From Rhodobacter capsulatus (lineage in GTDB: Bacteria > Pseudomonadota > Alphaproteobacteria > Rhodobacterales > Rhodobacteraceae): a stretch of DNA of 64,000 nt. The translations under genes and the position numbers were made by a program. This document shows positions 17,000 through 26,589 of this stretch, one piece after another; position 1 is the stretch's first letter; each line of letters starts with the position of its first letter. Under the pieces are notes generated by a model, which was not told the origin of the DNA, did no database searches, and was given only the letters and a program-made list of their open reading frames with translations. The DNA lies in assembly GCF_003254295.1 (NCBI RefSeq), contig NZ_QKZO01000013.1, forward strand, positions 1-64,000. Reading direction: 5' to 3'.

Positions 17000-18130
17000 T
17001 TGAAACGCCTGGACCGATATCTCCTGTCCCAGCTGATGGCGATATTCGGATTTTTCGCGCTGGTGCTGGTCTCGGTCTATTGGGTGAACCGGGCGGTGCT
17101 TTTGTTCGACAAGCTGATCGGCGACGGCCAGACCGCCTGGGTGGTGCTGGAATTCACCGCGCTGACCCTGCCCAAGGTGATTTCGCTGGTGCTGCCGGTG
17201 GCGGCTTTCGCGGCGACGCTTTACGCGATCAACCGGCTTTCGGGCGAATCCGAGCTGGTGGTGATGCAATCGGCGGGGGCAAGCCCGTGGCGGCTGGCGC
17301 GGCCCGTCGCCCTTTTCGGGCTGATCGTCGCGGCGCTGATGCTGGTTCTGGTGCATGAACTGGTCCCCGCCTCGCGCGCGCGGCTGGCCGAGCGGCAGGC
17401 GCAGGTGTCGCAAGATGTCACCGCGCGCTTTCTGACCGAGGGCAGTTTCCAGACCCCCACCGCGGGCATCACCGTCTATATTCGCGAGATTTCCGATCTG
17501 GGCGAGCTTCTGGACATCTTTCTTTACGATGCCCGGGGCCAGACCGCCGAGACGATCTATACCGCCGAAAAGGCGCTGATCGTGCCCTCGGATGCCGGGC
17601 CGAAGCTGGTGATGTTCGACGGCACGGCGCAGACGCTGCGGCCTTCGGACGGGTCGCTGGCGCTGACGCGCTTTGCCGATTTCACCTATGATCTGGGCGG
17701 CGCGATCGGCACCGGCCTGCGCGGGCGCATCGACTGGGAGGAAGTGCCCAGCCGCGATCTGATCGCGCCGGGGCCCGAGCTGCTGGCCGCGACCGGATCG
17801 ACGGTGGCGGCGGCGCATCTGGAGCTGAACGACCGGCTGGCGCAGCCGCTTCTGGCGCCGGTGGCGGCGCTGATCGCGGCGGCGGCGATGATGCTGGGCG
17901 GGTTTTCGCGGCTGGGGCTGTGGCGGCAGATCGGGCTGGCGGTGCTGGCGCTGATCGGGTTGCAGTCGCTGTCCAATCTGGCCACCTCGATGACCCGCGC
18001 CGATCCAGAGCTTTGGGCGCTGCATTACATGCCCGCGCTGGCCGGGCTGATCCTTGTCGCGCTGGCGCTGTCCTGGGCCGGGCGGCGGCGCAAGTCGCCC
18101 CCCCTGACGGCGGCGGAGGGCCGGGCATGA
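17000..18130 (+). CDS. lptF: LPS export ABC transporter permease LptF
   Basis: 376 residues beginning KRLDRYLLSQLMAIFGFF, with six membrane segments (three N-terminal, three C-terminal) around a periplasmic beta-jellyroll domain at about residues 125-270. LptF, LptG and LptB2 extract lipopolysaccharide from the inner membrane. The start is a TTG at 17000 after GGGAGA; no ATG exists nearby in frame. It overlaps lptG by four bases. Confidence 0.93.
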   Translation: MKRLDRYLLSQLMAIFGFFALVLVSVYWVNRAVLLFDKLIGDGQTAWVVLEFTALTLPKVISLVLPVAAFAATLYAINRLSGESELVVMQSAGASPWRLARPVALFGLIVAALMLVLVHELVPASRARLAERQAQVSQDVTARFLTEGSFQTPTAGITVYIREISDLGELLDIFLYDARGQTAETIYTAEKALIVPSDAGPKLVMFDGTAQTLRPSDGSLALTRFADFTYDLGGAIGTGLRGRIDWEEVPSRDLIAPGPELLAATGSTVAAAHLELNDRLAQPLLAPVAALIAAAAMMLGGFSRLGLWRQIGLAVLALIGLQSLSNLATSMTRADPELWALHYMPALAGLILVALALSWAGRRRKSPPLTAAEGRA

Positions 18131-19227
18131 CCTTGTCGCTTTATATCGCGCGCCGCTTCGGGCAGGCCTTCCTGATCGTCGCCGGGGCGTTCTGGGGGGT
18201 TTTGTTCCTGATCGAGATGGTCGAGCAAATCCGCCGTCTCGACCCCGCCCGCGGCGCGCTGTCGGATGCGGCGCGGCTGGCGGTGCTGTCCACCCCCTCG
18301 ACGCTTTACACGATCTTTCCGCTGGTCGTCATGCTCTCGGGCGTGGTCGCCTTTCTGGGCCTTGCGCGGTCTTCGGAACTGGTGGTGATCCGCGCCGCCG
18401 GGCGCTCGGCCTTGCGGATGCTGCTGGCGCCGGTGACGGTGGCTTTGCTGATCGGCGTCGTGCTGGTCGCGGTCGGCAACCCGATCGTCTCGGCCACCAG
18501 CAAGCGCGCCGAAGAGATCGAGGGCCAGCTGCGCGCCGAGGGCCGCCAGACCGTCTCGATCGGCCGCGAGGGGCTGTGGATGCGGCAGGGCACGGCCGAT
18601 GGCGGGCAGGCGGTGATCCATGCGATGCGCGGCAATGCCGATGCGACGGCGCTTTATCAGGTGACCTTCCTTCTGTTCGACGCCAAGGCCGGGCCGGTGC
18701 GCCGGATCGATGCCGCCTCGGCCTGGCTGACGCCCGGCGCCTGGGTGCTGTCAGAGGCGAAGGACTGGCCGCTGGGCCGCTCGACCAACCCCGAACGCGA
18801 CGCGACGCGGGCGCAGACGATCTCGCTGCCCTCGACGCTGACCGCCGAAAGCATCGCCGACAGTTTCGGCGCCCCCTCGGCGATGCCGATCTGGGAATTG
18901 CCGGGCTTCATCCGCGCGCTGGAGGCGGCGGGCTTTTCCGCGCGCCGTCACATCGTCTGGCTGCAGGTGGAGCTGGCGCAGCCGCTGATGCTCGCCGCGA
19001 TGGTGCTGGTGGCGGCCGGCTTCACCATGCGCCCGACGCGGTTCGGCGGCACCGGCGGGCGGGTGATGCTGGCGCTTCTGGCCGGACTTGCGCTATTCTT
19101 CCTGCGCAATGTCGCACAGGTTCTGGGAGACAACGGGCAGATCCCGGCCACGCTGGCGGCCTGGGCGCCGCCTGCCATCGCCCTGATGCTGGCACTGACG
19201 CTGGTTCTGCAGCAGGAGGAGGGATGA
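18127..19227 (+). CDS. lptG: LPS export ABC transporter permease LptG
   Basis: 366 residues, the same six-helix plus jellyroll layout as LptF (MTLSYIARRF-like start, LVVMLSGVVAFLGLARSSEL in the first helix group). ATGA overlaps with lptF upstream and with lptD downstream place lptF-lptG-lptD in one coupled operon. Confidence 0.93.
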   Translation: MTLSLYIARRFGQAFLIVAGAFWGVLFLIEMVEQIRRLDPARGALSDAARLAVLSTPSTLYTIFPLVVMLSGVVAFLGLARSSELVVIRAAGRSALRMLLAPVTVALLIGVVLVAVGNPIVSATSKRAEEIEGQLRAEGRQTVSIGREGLWMRQGTADGGQAVIHAMRGNADATALYQVTFLLFDAKAGPVRRIDAASAWLTPGAWVLSEAKDWPLGRSTNPERDATRAQTISLPSTLTAESIADSFGAPSAMPIWELPGFIRALEAAGFSARRHIVWLQVELAQPLMLAAMVLVAAGFTMRPTRFGGTGGRVMLALLAGLALFFLRNVAQVLGDNGQIPATLAAWAPPAIALMLALTLVLQQEEG

Positions 19228-21434
19228 TGCGCAACCGCCACTTGCGGCCCCGGATGCTTGGAACGGCCTTGGGCACGGTTCTGGCGCTGACGCTTGCCGT
19301 CCCGGCCTGGCCGCAGACCCCGGCCGCGCCCGCCCCCGCGCTGGCGGCGCCGCTTTATTCCGATGCCGCGACGCTGCTCGCCGACCGGATCGAGGTCACC
19401 GGCGCCGACCGGCTGATCGCCTCGGGCCATGTCGAGGTCTATTGGCACGAACACCGGCTGACCGCCGAGCGCATCACCTATGACAAGGCCACCGACCGGC
19501 TGGCGATCGAGGGGCCGATCCGGCTGGTGCAGCCGGGGGCGACCGGCTCGGTCATTCTGGCCGACACCGCCGAGTTGAGCCGCGATCTGCAAAACGGCGT
19601 GCTGACCGGGGCGCGGATGGTGCTGTCGCGCGAATTGCAGCTGGCGGCGAACCGGCTGGAACGGCAGGACGGCACCCGCACCGTGCTGCGCGAGGTCGTG
19701 GCTTCGTCGTGCAAGGTCTGTCTGACCGATCCCGAACCTTTGTGGGAAATCCGCGCCCGCACCATCACCCATGACACCGAAACCCGCCAGCTTCTGTTCG
19801 AAAGCGCACAGTTCCGCGCCATGGGCGTGCCGCTGGTCTGGCTGCCGCGGCTGCGCATGCCCGATCCGACGGTGGAACGGATGTCGGGCGTGCTGCGCCC
19901 GACGCTGCGCACCACCTCGCTTCTGGGGCCGGGGCTCAAGGTGCCCTATTTCCTGACTTTCGGCCCCTCGGCCGATCTGACGGTGACGCCCTATCTGTCG
20001 GCGAATTACACCCGCACGCTGGGGCTGCGCTATCGTCAGGCGCTGCGCACCGGGCATTTCGAGCTGGAAGGCGCGGCGAGCCGCGATTCCATCCGCGAGG
20101 GCAAGACCCGCGGCTATCTGTTCGGCACCGGCACTTTCGCGCTGCCCGCCGATTACACGCTCGGGCTGCAGCTGCGGATGGTCTCGGACCCGTCCTATCT
20201 GCTCAATTACGACGTGACCGAGGATGACCGGCTGTGGTCGGGGGTGACGCTGTCGCGGGTGCGCGCCACGGAAATGGTGCTGGCGAAGATCGGCAAGACC
20301 CATTCCCTGCGCGAGGGCGAAAGCAACGAGACCGAGCCGATGCGCTCGGCCGATGCCGCCTGGACGCGGGTCTGGCGGCCCGGGCTGATCGGCGGCGAGC
20401 TGAGCTTCGAGGGCAGCCTGCATGCGCATTGGCGGGCCTCGGACCTGGCGACGGACGGGCCGGATGCCGGGGGGGGCGCCGACGGGCGCGACATGACGCG
20501 GATCTCGGGCGTGGCGGAATGGCGGCGGAACTGGCTTCTGGGCGGCGGCGTGCTGGCGGCGCTGGAGGGCGAGCTGGCGGTCGACGCCACCGCGGTGCGG
20601 CAGGACAAGGATTTGTCCGGCGAAAGCCTGCGCGCGCTGCCCTCGCTTGGGGTCGAATTGCGCTGGCCATTGGTGAAAAGCGAGGGCCGCGCGGTGCAGG
20701 TGATCGAGCCTGTCGCGCAGATCATCTGGAGCGGCAAGAGCCTGAAGCAGCTGCCCGACGAGGACAGCCTGCTGACCGAATTCGACGAGGGCAACCTGTT
20801 CGATTTTTCCCGCTATCCGGGCGGCGACCGGCGCGAACGCGGCACCCGGGCGAACCTTGGCCTGAGCTGGACGCGGCATGATGCCTCGGGCTGGTCGCTG
20901 GGGCTGACGGCGGGGCGGGTGTTCCGGCTGGATGACCTTGGCGATTTCGCCGAGGGCTCGGGGCTTTCGGGCACCAGTTCCGACTGGCTGATCGCCACGC
21001 ATCTGAGCACGGCGGGCGGGCTGGTGCTGTCGAACCGGGCGCTGGTCGATGATGATCTGGACTTTGATCGCGACGAATTGCGGCTGGCTTATCTGGGCGA
21101 CCGGGCGCAGGTGGCGGCGGGCTATCTGTGGATGCTCGAAACCGCGGCGACGCCGAAAACATCCGAGCTGTTGTTCGAATCCGACTGGCAGTTGCGCCGC
21201 GGCTGGTCGACCAGTTTCGACACCCGCTACGACCTTGTCGCCGACCGCGCCGCCAAGGCGTCGCTTGGTCTGCAATATTCAAACGAATGCGTCACCGTCG
21301 ATCTTTCCCTCTCGCGCCGGTTCACGTCCTCCACTAGTGTGGAGCCCGAAACCGACTTCGGCCTGTCGATCTCGCTTGCGGGCTTTGGCGCCGGATCGGG
21401 CGGCAACCGGACCGAGCGGGTCTGTCGGCGCTGA
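19224..21434 (+). CDS. lptD: LPS-assembly outer-membrane protein LptD
   Basis: 736 residues. A signal peptide (to about residue 33, AWPQ) is followed by an OstA/LptA-like N-terminal domain (DRIEVTGADRLIASGHVEVY), then a long beta-barrel region. Several Cys residues are present (two in SSCKVCLTD, one in SNECVTVDL and one near the C-terminal end), compatible with the inter-domain disulfides of LptD. It inserts lipopolysaccharide in the outer leaflet. It starts at the ATGATG overlapping the lptG stop; either ATG could serve. Confidence 0.93.
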   Translation: MMRNRHLRPRMLGTALGTVLALTLAVPAWPQTPAAPAPALAAPLYSDAATLLADRIEVTGADRLIASGHVEVYWHEHRLTAERITYDKATDRLAIEGPIRLVQPGATGSVILADTAELSRDLQNGVLTGARMVLSRELQLAANRLERQDGTRTVLREVVASSCKVCLTDPEPLWEIRARTITHDTETRQLLFESAQFRAMGVPLVWLPRLRMPDPTVERMSGVLRPTLRTTSLLGPGLKVPYFLTFGPSADLTVTPYLSANYTRTLGLRYRQALRTGHFELEGAASRDSIREGKTRGYLFGTGTFALPADYTLGLQLRMVSDPSYLLNYDVTEDDRLWSGVTLSRVRATEMVLAKIGKTHSLREGESNETEPMRSADAAWTRVWRPGLIGGELSFEGSLHAHWRASDLATDGPDAGGGADGRDMTRISGVAEWRRNWLLGGGVLAALEGELAVDATAVRQDKDLSGESLRALPSLGVELRWPLVKSEGRAVQVIEPVAQIIWSGKSLKQLPDEDSLLTEFDEGNLFDFSRYPGGDRRERGTRANLGLSWTRHDASGWSLGLTAGRVFRLDDLGDFAEGSGLSGTSSDWLIATHLSTAGGLVLSNRALVDDDLDFDRDELRLAYLGDRAQVAAGYLWMLETAATPKTSELLFESDWQLRRGWSTSFDTRYDLVADRAAKASLGLQYSNECVTVDLSLSRRFTSSTSVEPETDFGLSISLAGFGAGSGGNRTERVCRR

Positions 21435-21480
21435 AACCGGGCCCGGACGCGCGCGGCCCGCGCAAGGAAACGACGAACGG

Positions 21481-22749
21481 ATGACGGAACGAATGATGCG
21501 GCATTTTCCCTCGCTTCTCGGATGGGTTCTGACGGCCGGGCTGGCGCTGGGCACCGCCGCGCCGCTGCAGGCGCAATCGGCGGGCGATTTCGCCCCGGCG
21601 ATCACCGTCAACGGCCTTGCCATCACCGGCTATGAAATCGCGCAGCGCGCCCGGTTCATGGAGCTTCTGGGCGCCAAGGACGACGTGCGCAAGATGGCGG
21701 AAGAGGCGCTGATCGACGACCGGCTGCAGGGCTGGAAGGCGCAGAGCCTTGGCATTTCCATCTCGCGCGAGGCGGTGACCCGCGGCATGGCGGAATTCGC
21801 CGCCCGCGCCAATCTGAGCACCGAAGATTTCCTCAAGGTGCTGGCCGGGGCCGGGGTCGAGGCGCAGACCTATCGCGATTTTGTCACCTCCGGGGTGACC
21901 TGGCGCGAGGTGGTCAAAGCGACCTATGGCGGCGGCCGGGTCCGGATTTCCGATGCCGAGATCGACCGGGCGCTGGCCCATGAGGCGCCCAAGGGCGCCG
22001 AGCCCGAGCCGCCGAAAGTGCTGATCTCGGAAATCGTGATCCGCAATTTCCCCGGCCGCGATGCCGAGACCATGGCCAAGGCGCGCAAGGCCGCCGCGGC
22101 GAAGACCGAGGCGGAATTCGCCGCGCTGGCAAAAGAGCTGTCCTCGGCGAAAAGCGCGGGGCAGGGCGGGCGGCTGGACTGGATGCCGGTCACCGCGCTG
22201 CCGCCCGAAGTGCGCGAAACCGTGCTGGGGCTGCGGCCCGGCCGCGCCTCGGCGCCGGTCGAGACGCCGAATTCGGTGTCGGTCTTCTTCCTGCGCGGTC
22301 TGGACGAGGGGGCGCCGCTGACGCCGCAAACCGCGGCCCTGGGCTATGCGACGCTGCTTCTGGGCGCCTCGGGCTCGCCCGAGGCGGCGGGCTGGCGCGC
22401 CAGGGCCGAGGCCGATGCGCAGCGCTGCGACGATCTTTATTCGGTGGCGGGCAAGCTGCCGGCCGAGCGGCTGGAGCGGGTCGAGGCGGCGCGGGCCGGG
22501 CAGATCCCGGCCGATATCGCGCGGGTTTTGCCGCGGATGGATATCGGCGAGATGACGGTTCTGGCGCGCGGCGGCAATGACGTGCTGGTGATGCTGTGCG
22601 ACCGCGGCCGCGCGATCAACGCCGCGCTGGGCGAAACCGGCCCCTCGCGCGAGGCGACGCGGGATCAGCTTTTGAACGCGCGGGTGGGCGCTTTGGCCGA
22701 CCGGCTGCTGGCGCAACTGCGCGCCGAAGCTGTGATCGTGCGGAAATGA
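21481..22749 (+). CDS. surA: SurA-type periplasmic peptidyl-prolyl isomerase
   Basis: 422 residues with a signal peptide (cleavage after QAQS, near residue 38), a SurA N-terminal chaperone region (NGLAITGYEIAQRARFMELLG) and a parvulin domain at about residues 180-275 (KVLISEIVIRNF to VFFLRG). It helps fold outer-membrane proteins such as LptD. The ATG at 21481 is used; a second ATG at 21493 is possible. It overlaps pdxA by four bases. Confidence 0.88.
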   Translation: MTERMMRHFPSLLGWVLTAGLALGTAAPLQAQSAGDFAPAITVNGLAITGYEIAQRARFMELLGAKDDVRKMAEEALIDDRLQGWKAQSLGISISREAVTRGMAEFAARANLSTEDFLKVLAGAGVEAQTYRDFVTSGVTWREVVKATYGGGRVRISDAEIDRALAHEAPKGAEPEPPKVLISEIVIRNFPGRDAETMAKARKAAAAKTEAEFAALAKELSSAKSAGQGGRLDWMPVTALPPEVRETVLGLRPGRASAPVETPNSVSVFFLRGLDEGAPLTPQTAALGYATLLLGASGSPEAAGWRARAEADAQRCDDLYSVAGKLPAERLERVEAARAGQIPADIARVLPRMDIGEMTVLARGGNDVLVMLCDRGRAINAALGETGPSREATRDQLLNARVGALADRLLAQLRAEAVIVRK

Positions 22750-23756
22750 CCCTGCGCGCGATCGAAGCGGCGGCGGGCGACCGGCCGGTGATCCTGACCT
22801 GCGGCGATCCTTCCGGGGTCGGGCCGGAACTGGCGGTGCGGGCGAGCCAGGCGCTGGGCGCGCGGCTGCCCTTTGTCTGGCTGGGCGATCCGGCGCATCT
22901 GCCGCGCGGCGCGGCGGTGCGGGAAATCGAGACCCCCGATCAGGCGATGACCCATGCGGGGGCGGCGCTTTGCGTGTTGCCGCATCCGTTTCCGGCGGCG
23001 GCGGTGCCGGGGCAACCCGATCCGGCCAATGCGCAATCGGTGATCGACGTGATCGCGCGCGGCGTCGATCTGGTCAGCCGCGGCGCGGGGCTGGCGCTGA
23101 CCACGGCGCCGATCAACAAGAAGGTGCTGAAAGACGGGGCGGGTTTCGCCTTTCCGGGCCACACCGAATATCTCGCCCATCTGGCGGGCGGCGCGCGGGT
23201 GGTGATGATGCTGGCCTCGGACCGGGTCGATCCGCCCTGCCGCGTCGTGCCCGCGACGATCCACATCGCCCTGCGCGAGGTCTTCGACGCCTATACGCCC
23301 GCGCTGCTGCGCGAGGTGGTGCGGCTGACCGCCGAGGGGCTGCGGCGCGATTTCGGGCTTGAAAATCCGCGGCTTGCGGTGGCGGGGCTGAACCCGCACG
23401 CGGGCGAGGGGGGCGCGATGGGGCGCGAGGAAATCGACTGGATCGCCGATGTGGTGGCCGGTCTGCGCGCCGAGGGGCTGGCGGTGACCGGGCCCTTGCC
23501 GCCCGACACGATGTTTCACCCGGCGGCGCGGGCGCGCTATGACGCGGCGATCTGCGCCTATCACGATCAGGCGCTGATCCCGATCAAGACGCTCGATTTC
23601 GACGGCGGGGTGAATGTGACGCTGGGGCTGCCCTTCGTGCGGACCTCGCCCGATCATGGCACGGCCTATGATATTGCGGGCACCGGCAAGGCCAGTCCGC
23701 ACAGCCTGATCGCGGCCTTGACGATGGCGGCGAAGATGGGGGCCGCGCGTTTGTGA
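22746..23756 (+). CDS. pdxA: 4-hydroxythreonine-4-phosphate dehydrogenase
   Basis: 336 residues, vitamin B6 synthesis. Signatures GDPSGVGPE at 20-28, TTAPINKK, FPGHTEYLA and AYHDQALIPIK, including the metal-ligand histidines, are all present. It starts in an ATGA overlap with surA, giving the surA-pdxA-rsmA order known from enterobacteria. Confidence 0.96.
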   Translation: MTLRAIEAAAGDRPVILTCGDPSGVGPELAVRASQALGARLPFVWLGDPAHLPRGAAVREIETPDQAMTHAGAALCVLPHPFPAAAVPGQPDPANAQSVIDVIARGVDLVSRGAGLALTTAPINKKVLKDGAGFAFPGHTEYLAHLAGGARVVMMLASDRVDPPCRVVPATIHIALREVFDAYTPALLREVVRLTAEGLRRDFGLENPRLAVAGLNPHAGEGGAMGREEIDWIADVVAGLRAEGLAVTGPLPPDTMFHPAARARYDAAICAYHDQALIPIKTLDFDGGVNVTLGLPFVRTSPDHGTAYDIAGTGKASPHSLIAALTMAAKMGAARL

Positions 23757-23761
23757 CGACG

Positions 23762-23814
23762 CGCCGGGGGCTCTGCCCCCGGACCCCCGAGGTATTTTGG
23801 GCAAGATGAAAAGG
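23762..23814 (+). repeat. REP-like intergenic repeat, copy 1
   Basis: A CCGGGGG-CTCT-GCCCCCGG hairpin is followed by a conserved tail of the form ACCCCCGAGGTATTTT-GGGCAAGATGAA. The same element occurs at 27682-27731 and 40193-40240, always in this orientation. Here it fills the pdxA-rsmA gap and ends at the rsmA ribosome site. Confidence 0.8.
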
Positions 23815-23825
23815 AAGGACGGGCT

Positions 23826-24668
23826 TTGGCTGCGATTGACGGGCTGCCGCCCCTGCGCGAGGTGATCGCGACCCATGAGCTGGTGGCGAAAAAGGCTTTG
23901 GGGCAGAACTTTCTGCTGGATCTGAACCTGACCGCGAAGATCGCGCGGGCGGCGGGGGATCTGACCGGCTGCGACGTGCTGGAGGTCGGGCCGGGTCCGG
24001 GCGGGCTGACGCGGGGGCTTCTGGCCGAGGGCGCGCGGCGCGTGCTGGCGGTCGAAAAGGACAGCCGCTGTCTGCCCGCGCTGGCCGAGATCGCCGCGCA
24101 TTACCCCGGGCGGCTTGAGGTGATCAACGGCGATGCTTTGGCGGTCGACGTTCTGGCGCATCTGACGCCGCCCATTCGGATCGCGGCGAACCTGCCCTAT
24201 AACGTCGGCACCGAGCTTCTGATCCGCTGGCTGACCCCCGCGGTCTGGCCGCCGTTCTGGCAAAGCCTGACGCTGATGTTCCAAAAGGAGGTGGCCGAGC
24301 GGATCGTGGCGAAGCCCGGCAGCGATCATTACGGGCGGCTCGCGCTTTTGGCGCAGTGGCGGGCCGAGGCGAAGATCGTCATGGTGCTGCCGCCCGAGGC
24401 CTTTACCCCCGCGCCCAAGGTGCATTCGGCGGTGGTGCATCTGACCGCGCTGCCCGCGCCGCGCTATCCGGCCGATCTGGCGGTGCTGGAGCGGGTGGTG
24501 GCGGCCGGGTTCAACCAGCGCCGCAAGATGCTGCGTTCGAGCCTGAAGGGGGTGCATCCGCGTATCGAGGCGCTGCTGGAGGAGGCGGGCATTCCGCCGA
24601 CCGAGCGGGCCGAGCGGGTGAGCCTGGAGCAATTTTGCCATCTTGCCCGGCTGGTGGCGGCGGGCTGA
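23826..24668 (+). CDS. rsmA: 16S rRNA dimethyladenosine transferase (KsgA)
   Basis: 280 residues from a TTG with GGAAGGA upstream. The SAM site is [10 protein letters not shown] at 53-62 and the catalytic motif NLPY is at 122-125. It dimethylates the two adenines of the 16S 3'-terminal hairpin late in 30S assembly. Last gene of the lptF-rsmA run, ending in a strong terminator. Confidence 0.96.
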   Translation: MAAIDGLPPLREVIATHELVAKKALGQNFLLDLNLTAKIARAAGDLTGCDVLEVGPGPGGLTRGLLAEGARRVLAVEKDSRCLPALAEIAAHYPGRLEVINGDALAVDVLAHLTPPIRIAANLPYNVGTELLIRWLTPAVWPPFWQSLTLMFQKEVAERIVAKPGSDHYGRLALLAQWRAEAKIVMVLPPEAFTPAPKVHSAVVHLTALPAPRYPADLAVLERVVAAGFNQRRKMLRSSLKGVHPRIEALLEEAGIPPTERAERVSLEQFCHLARLVAAG

Positions 24669-24700
24669 CCCGGCTGGCGGACCCGACTTGCTGAAACGAA

Positions 24701-24727
24701 AACCGCGCCCGAAGGCGCGGTTTTTTC
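24701..24727. terminator. Bidirectional Rho-independent terminator
   Basis: AACCGCGCC and GGCGCGGTT (24701-24709 with 24714-24722) around CGAA. A T run follows on the plus strand and an A-rich flank serves the convergent DUF4167 gene. Confidence 0.88.
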
Positions 24728-25475
24728 ATTCGGCGGCAGAGCCTTCGGGCGGGGCCTCGGCGGGCCGGTCGGCCTTGGGCTTATCCGTGCGCGGCTTGCG
24801 CGGGGCGCGGCTGCGCGGCTTCGGCGCGGCGTCGGATTTTGCCGGAGCCGGGGCGGTTTCGGGCGCCGCGGCGGTGTCGGTATCGGCCGGGGCGGCGGGG
24901 GCCGCTTCGACCGGACGCGGCGCGGGGCTGCGTTTTTCGGCCCGCGGCGGCGCGGCCTGGCGCGTTTCCGGCGTTTCGACGAGGCCCGGGCCATCGTCTT
25001 CGGCGGCGGCGAAGAAATCGGGCATCAGCACCGGCGCGCCTTCGTAGCGGGGCTGCGGCGCCTCCTCGAAGCGGACGGGTTCAGGCTGCGGCTCGCGCGG
25101 TTCACGCTCGGGCCGGTCCCGGAAATTGCCGTTTCCGTTGCCGTTCTGGCCGCCCTGTTGCGCATTGCCGCCGGTCTGATTGCCGTTTTGCTGGTAATTG
25201 CGGTTGCGCTCTTCCTGTTCGCGGGCCAGTTCGCGCTGCGCCTCGCCGAGCAGGCGGGTGTAATGCTCCGCATGTTGCAGGAAGTTCTGCTCCGCCACGC
25301 GGTCATTGCCCAGCTGCGCGTCGCGCGCCAGCGCCAGGTATTTCTCGATGATCTGCTGCGGCGTCCCGCGCACCTTGCCCTCGGGGCCGGAGCTGTCGAA
25401 GACCCGGTTGATGATGTTGCCGATGCTGCGCTGGCGGTTCGACTTGTTGCGCGAACGGGACTTGGAGGATCTCAT
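24726..25475 (-). CDS. DUF4167 protein, low-complexity
   Basis: 249 residues. The first 75 (RSRNKSNRQRSIGNIINRVFDSSGPEGKVRGTPQQIIEKY in two blocks) match the alphaproteobacterial DUF4167 domain. After that comes an Asn/Gln/Gly-rich stretch (residues 95-125) and a Pro/Ala/Glu/Arg-rich tail ending in basic repeats. Some relatives are annotated as RNA-associated, but the role is unproven. The basic, disordered composition would suit nucleic-acid binding. Confidence 0.82.
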   Translation of the reverse strand: MRSSKSRSRNKSNRQRSIGNIINRVFDSSGPEGKVRGTPQQIIEKYLALARDAQLGNDRVAEQNFLQHAEHYTRLLGEAQRELAREQEERNRNYQQNGNQTGGNAQQGGQNGNGNGNFRDRPEREPREPQPEPVRFEEAPQPRYEGAPVLMPDFFAAAEDDGPGLVETPETRQAAPPRAEKRSPAPRPVEAAPAAPADTDTAAAPETAPAPAKSDAAPKPRSRAPRKPRTDKPKADRPAEAPPEGSAAE

Positions 25476-25758
25476 GAGCCTGCGTCTGTTGGACCCTTGC
25501 GGGTGGAAGGTCTGGGCCGGACCGGATTTGGGCGCCCGTCTGACCGGGGTTCGAAACCCGCAGGCATCGCCTGCTCACGGAACCGACCCTGGAAGGAAGC
25601 TGACCGGGGGGAGGACGAAAACCATCCCCTCACGCGATTGCACTAAACACTTCGGGGGCAGTGGTGCAAGACGGAATCAGGCGCGGCGCGGGAAAAGATC
25701 GCGAAAATCTGTCGATTGCGACCGGAAAACCGCGTTTCGCGCGGCTCAGGGCCGCCGT
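25476..25758. other. 283-bp gap with an imperfect inverted repeat
   Basis: No convincing ORF. At 25638-25669 TTGCAC and GTGCAA form outer arms and CACT and AGTG inner arms of a palindrome. On the minus strand this falls in the promoter region of the DUF4167 gene and includes TTGCAC and TAGTGC hexamers 18 bp apart, a possible -35/-10 pair. The rest is GC-rich without features I can name. Confidence 0.4.
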
Positions 25759-26589
25759 TCAGGGCCGATGCGCCAGCACCACGCGATCCCGGCGGCCCAG
25801 ATCCTGCCGGACCTCCACCGCCGCGAAACCCTGCGCCGCGAGCATCGCCGAAACCGCCGCCGCCTGGGTCGGGCCGATCTCCAGCGCGATCCGCCCGCCG
25901 GGCCTGAGCCGGGCAAAGGCGCCGAACGCGATGGTGCGATAGGCGCCCAGCCCGTCGCCGCCCGGCGTCAGCGCGGCGCGGGGTTCCCAGTCGCGCACAT
26001 CGGGGGCAAGCTCGGCCATCTCGGCCTCGGTGATATAGGGCGGGTTCGAGACGATCAGATCAAACCGCCCCTCGACGCCGTGAAACCAGTCGCCCTGCAC
26101 GAAACGGGCGCGTTCGTGCAGGCTGAGCCGCTCGGCGTTTTCCTGCGCCACGGCCAGCGCGGCTTCGGAAATGTCGGTGGCGACGCCCTCGGCCGCGGGG
26201 CGTTCGGACAGCAGGCTGAGCAGGATGCAGCCGGTGCCGGTGCCCAGATCCAGAACCCGCTCGAAGCCGGTTTCAAGCGCCACTTCGACCAGCAATTCGG
26301 TTTCCGGCCGCGGATCGAGCGTCGCGCGCGTGACCCGGAATTCGTGCTTCCAGAACGCGCGGTGCCCGGTGATCTGCGCCACCGGCTGACGCGCCTCGCG
26401 GGCGGCGAGGCATTTGAGAAACTGCTTGTGGCGGTCTTCCGAAAGCTCGGAATGGATCGACAGGTAAAGCCGCTCCGGCGGCACCTCCATCACATGGGCG
26501 AGCAGGCGGCGGGCATCGGTGGCCGCCCCCCGGATCCCGGCGCCTTCGAGCTGGCGCGTGCCCAACATCAGCGCGATCTGTGCCTTCAT
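25759..26589 (-). CDS. prmC: Release-factor glutamine methyltransferase
   Basis: 276 residues; methylates the GGQ glutamine of RF1 and RF2. SAM motif DLGTGTGC at 114-121 and catalytic NPPY at 182-185, with the helical N-terminal domain of the family. Its start overlaps the prfA stop (ATGA), so enzyme and substrate are co-translated. Confidence 0.96.
   Translation of the reverse strand: MKAQIALMLGTRQLEGAGIRGAATDARRLLAHVMEVPPERLYLSIHSELSEDRHKQFLKCLAAREARQPVAQITGHRAFWKHEFRVTRATLDPRPETELLVEVALETGFERVLDLGTGTGCILLSLLSERPAAEGVATDISEAALAVAQENAERLSLHERARFVQGDWFHGVEGRFDLIVSNPPYITEAEMAELAPDVRDWEPRAALTPGGDGLGAYRTIAFGAFARLRPGGRIALEIGPTQAAAVSAMLAAQGFAAVEVRQDLGRRDRVVLAHRP

Noticed and set aside
18948-21275. 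775-codon open frame antisense to lptG/lptD
   Set aside because: Arg/Pro/Gly/Gln-rich composition without motifs; a frame shadow of GC-rich coding sequence.
25545-25580. tRNA-like T-loop sequence GGTTCGAAACC
   Set aside because: No acceptor, D or anticodon arms can be paired around it on either strand and no CCA end is present.
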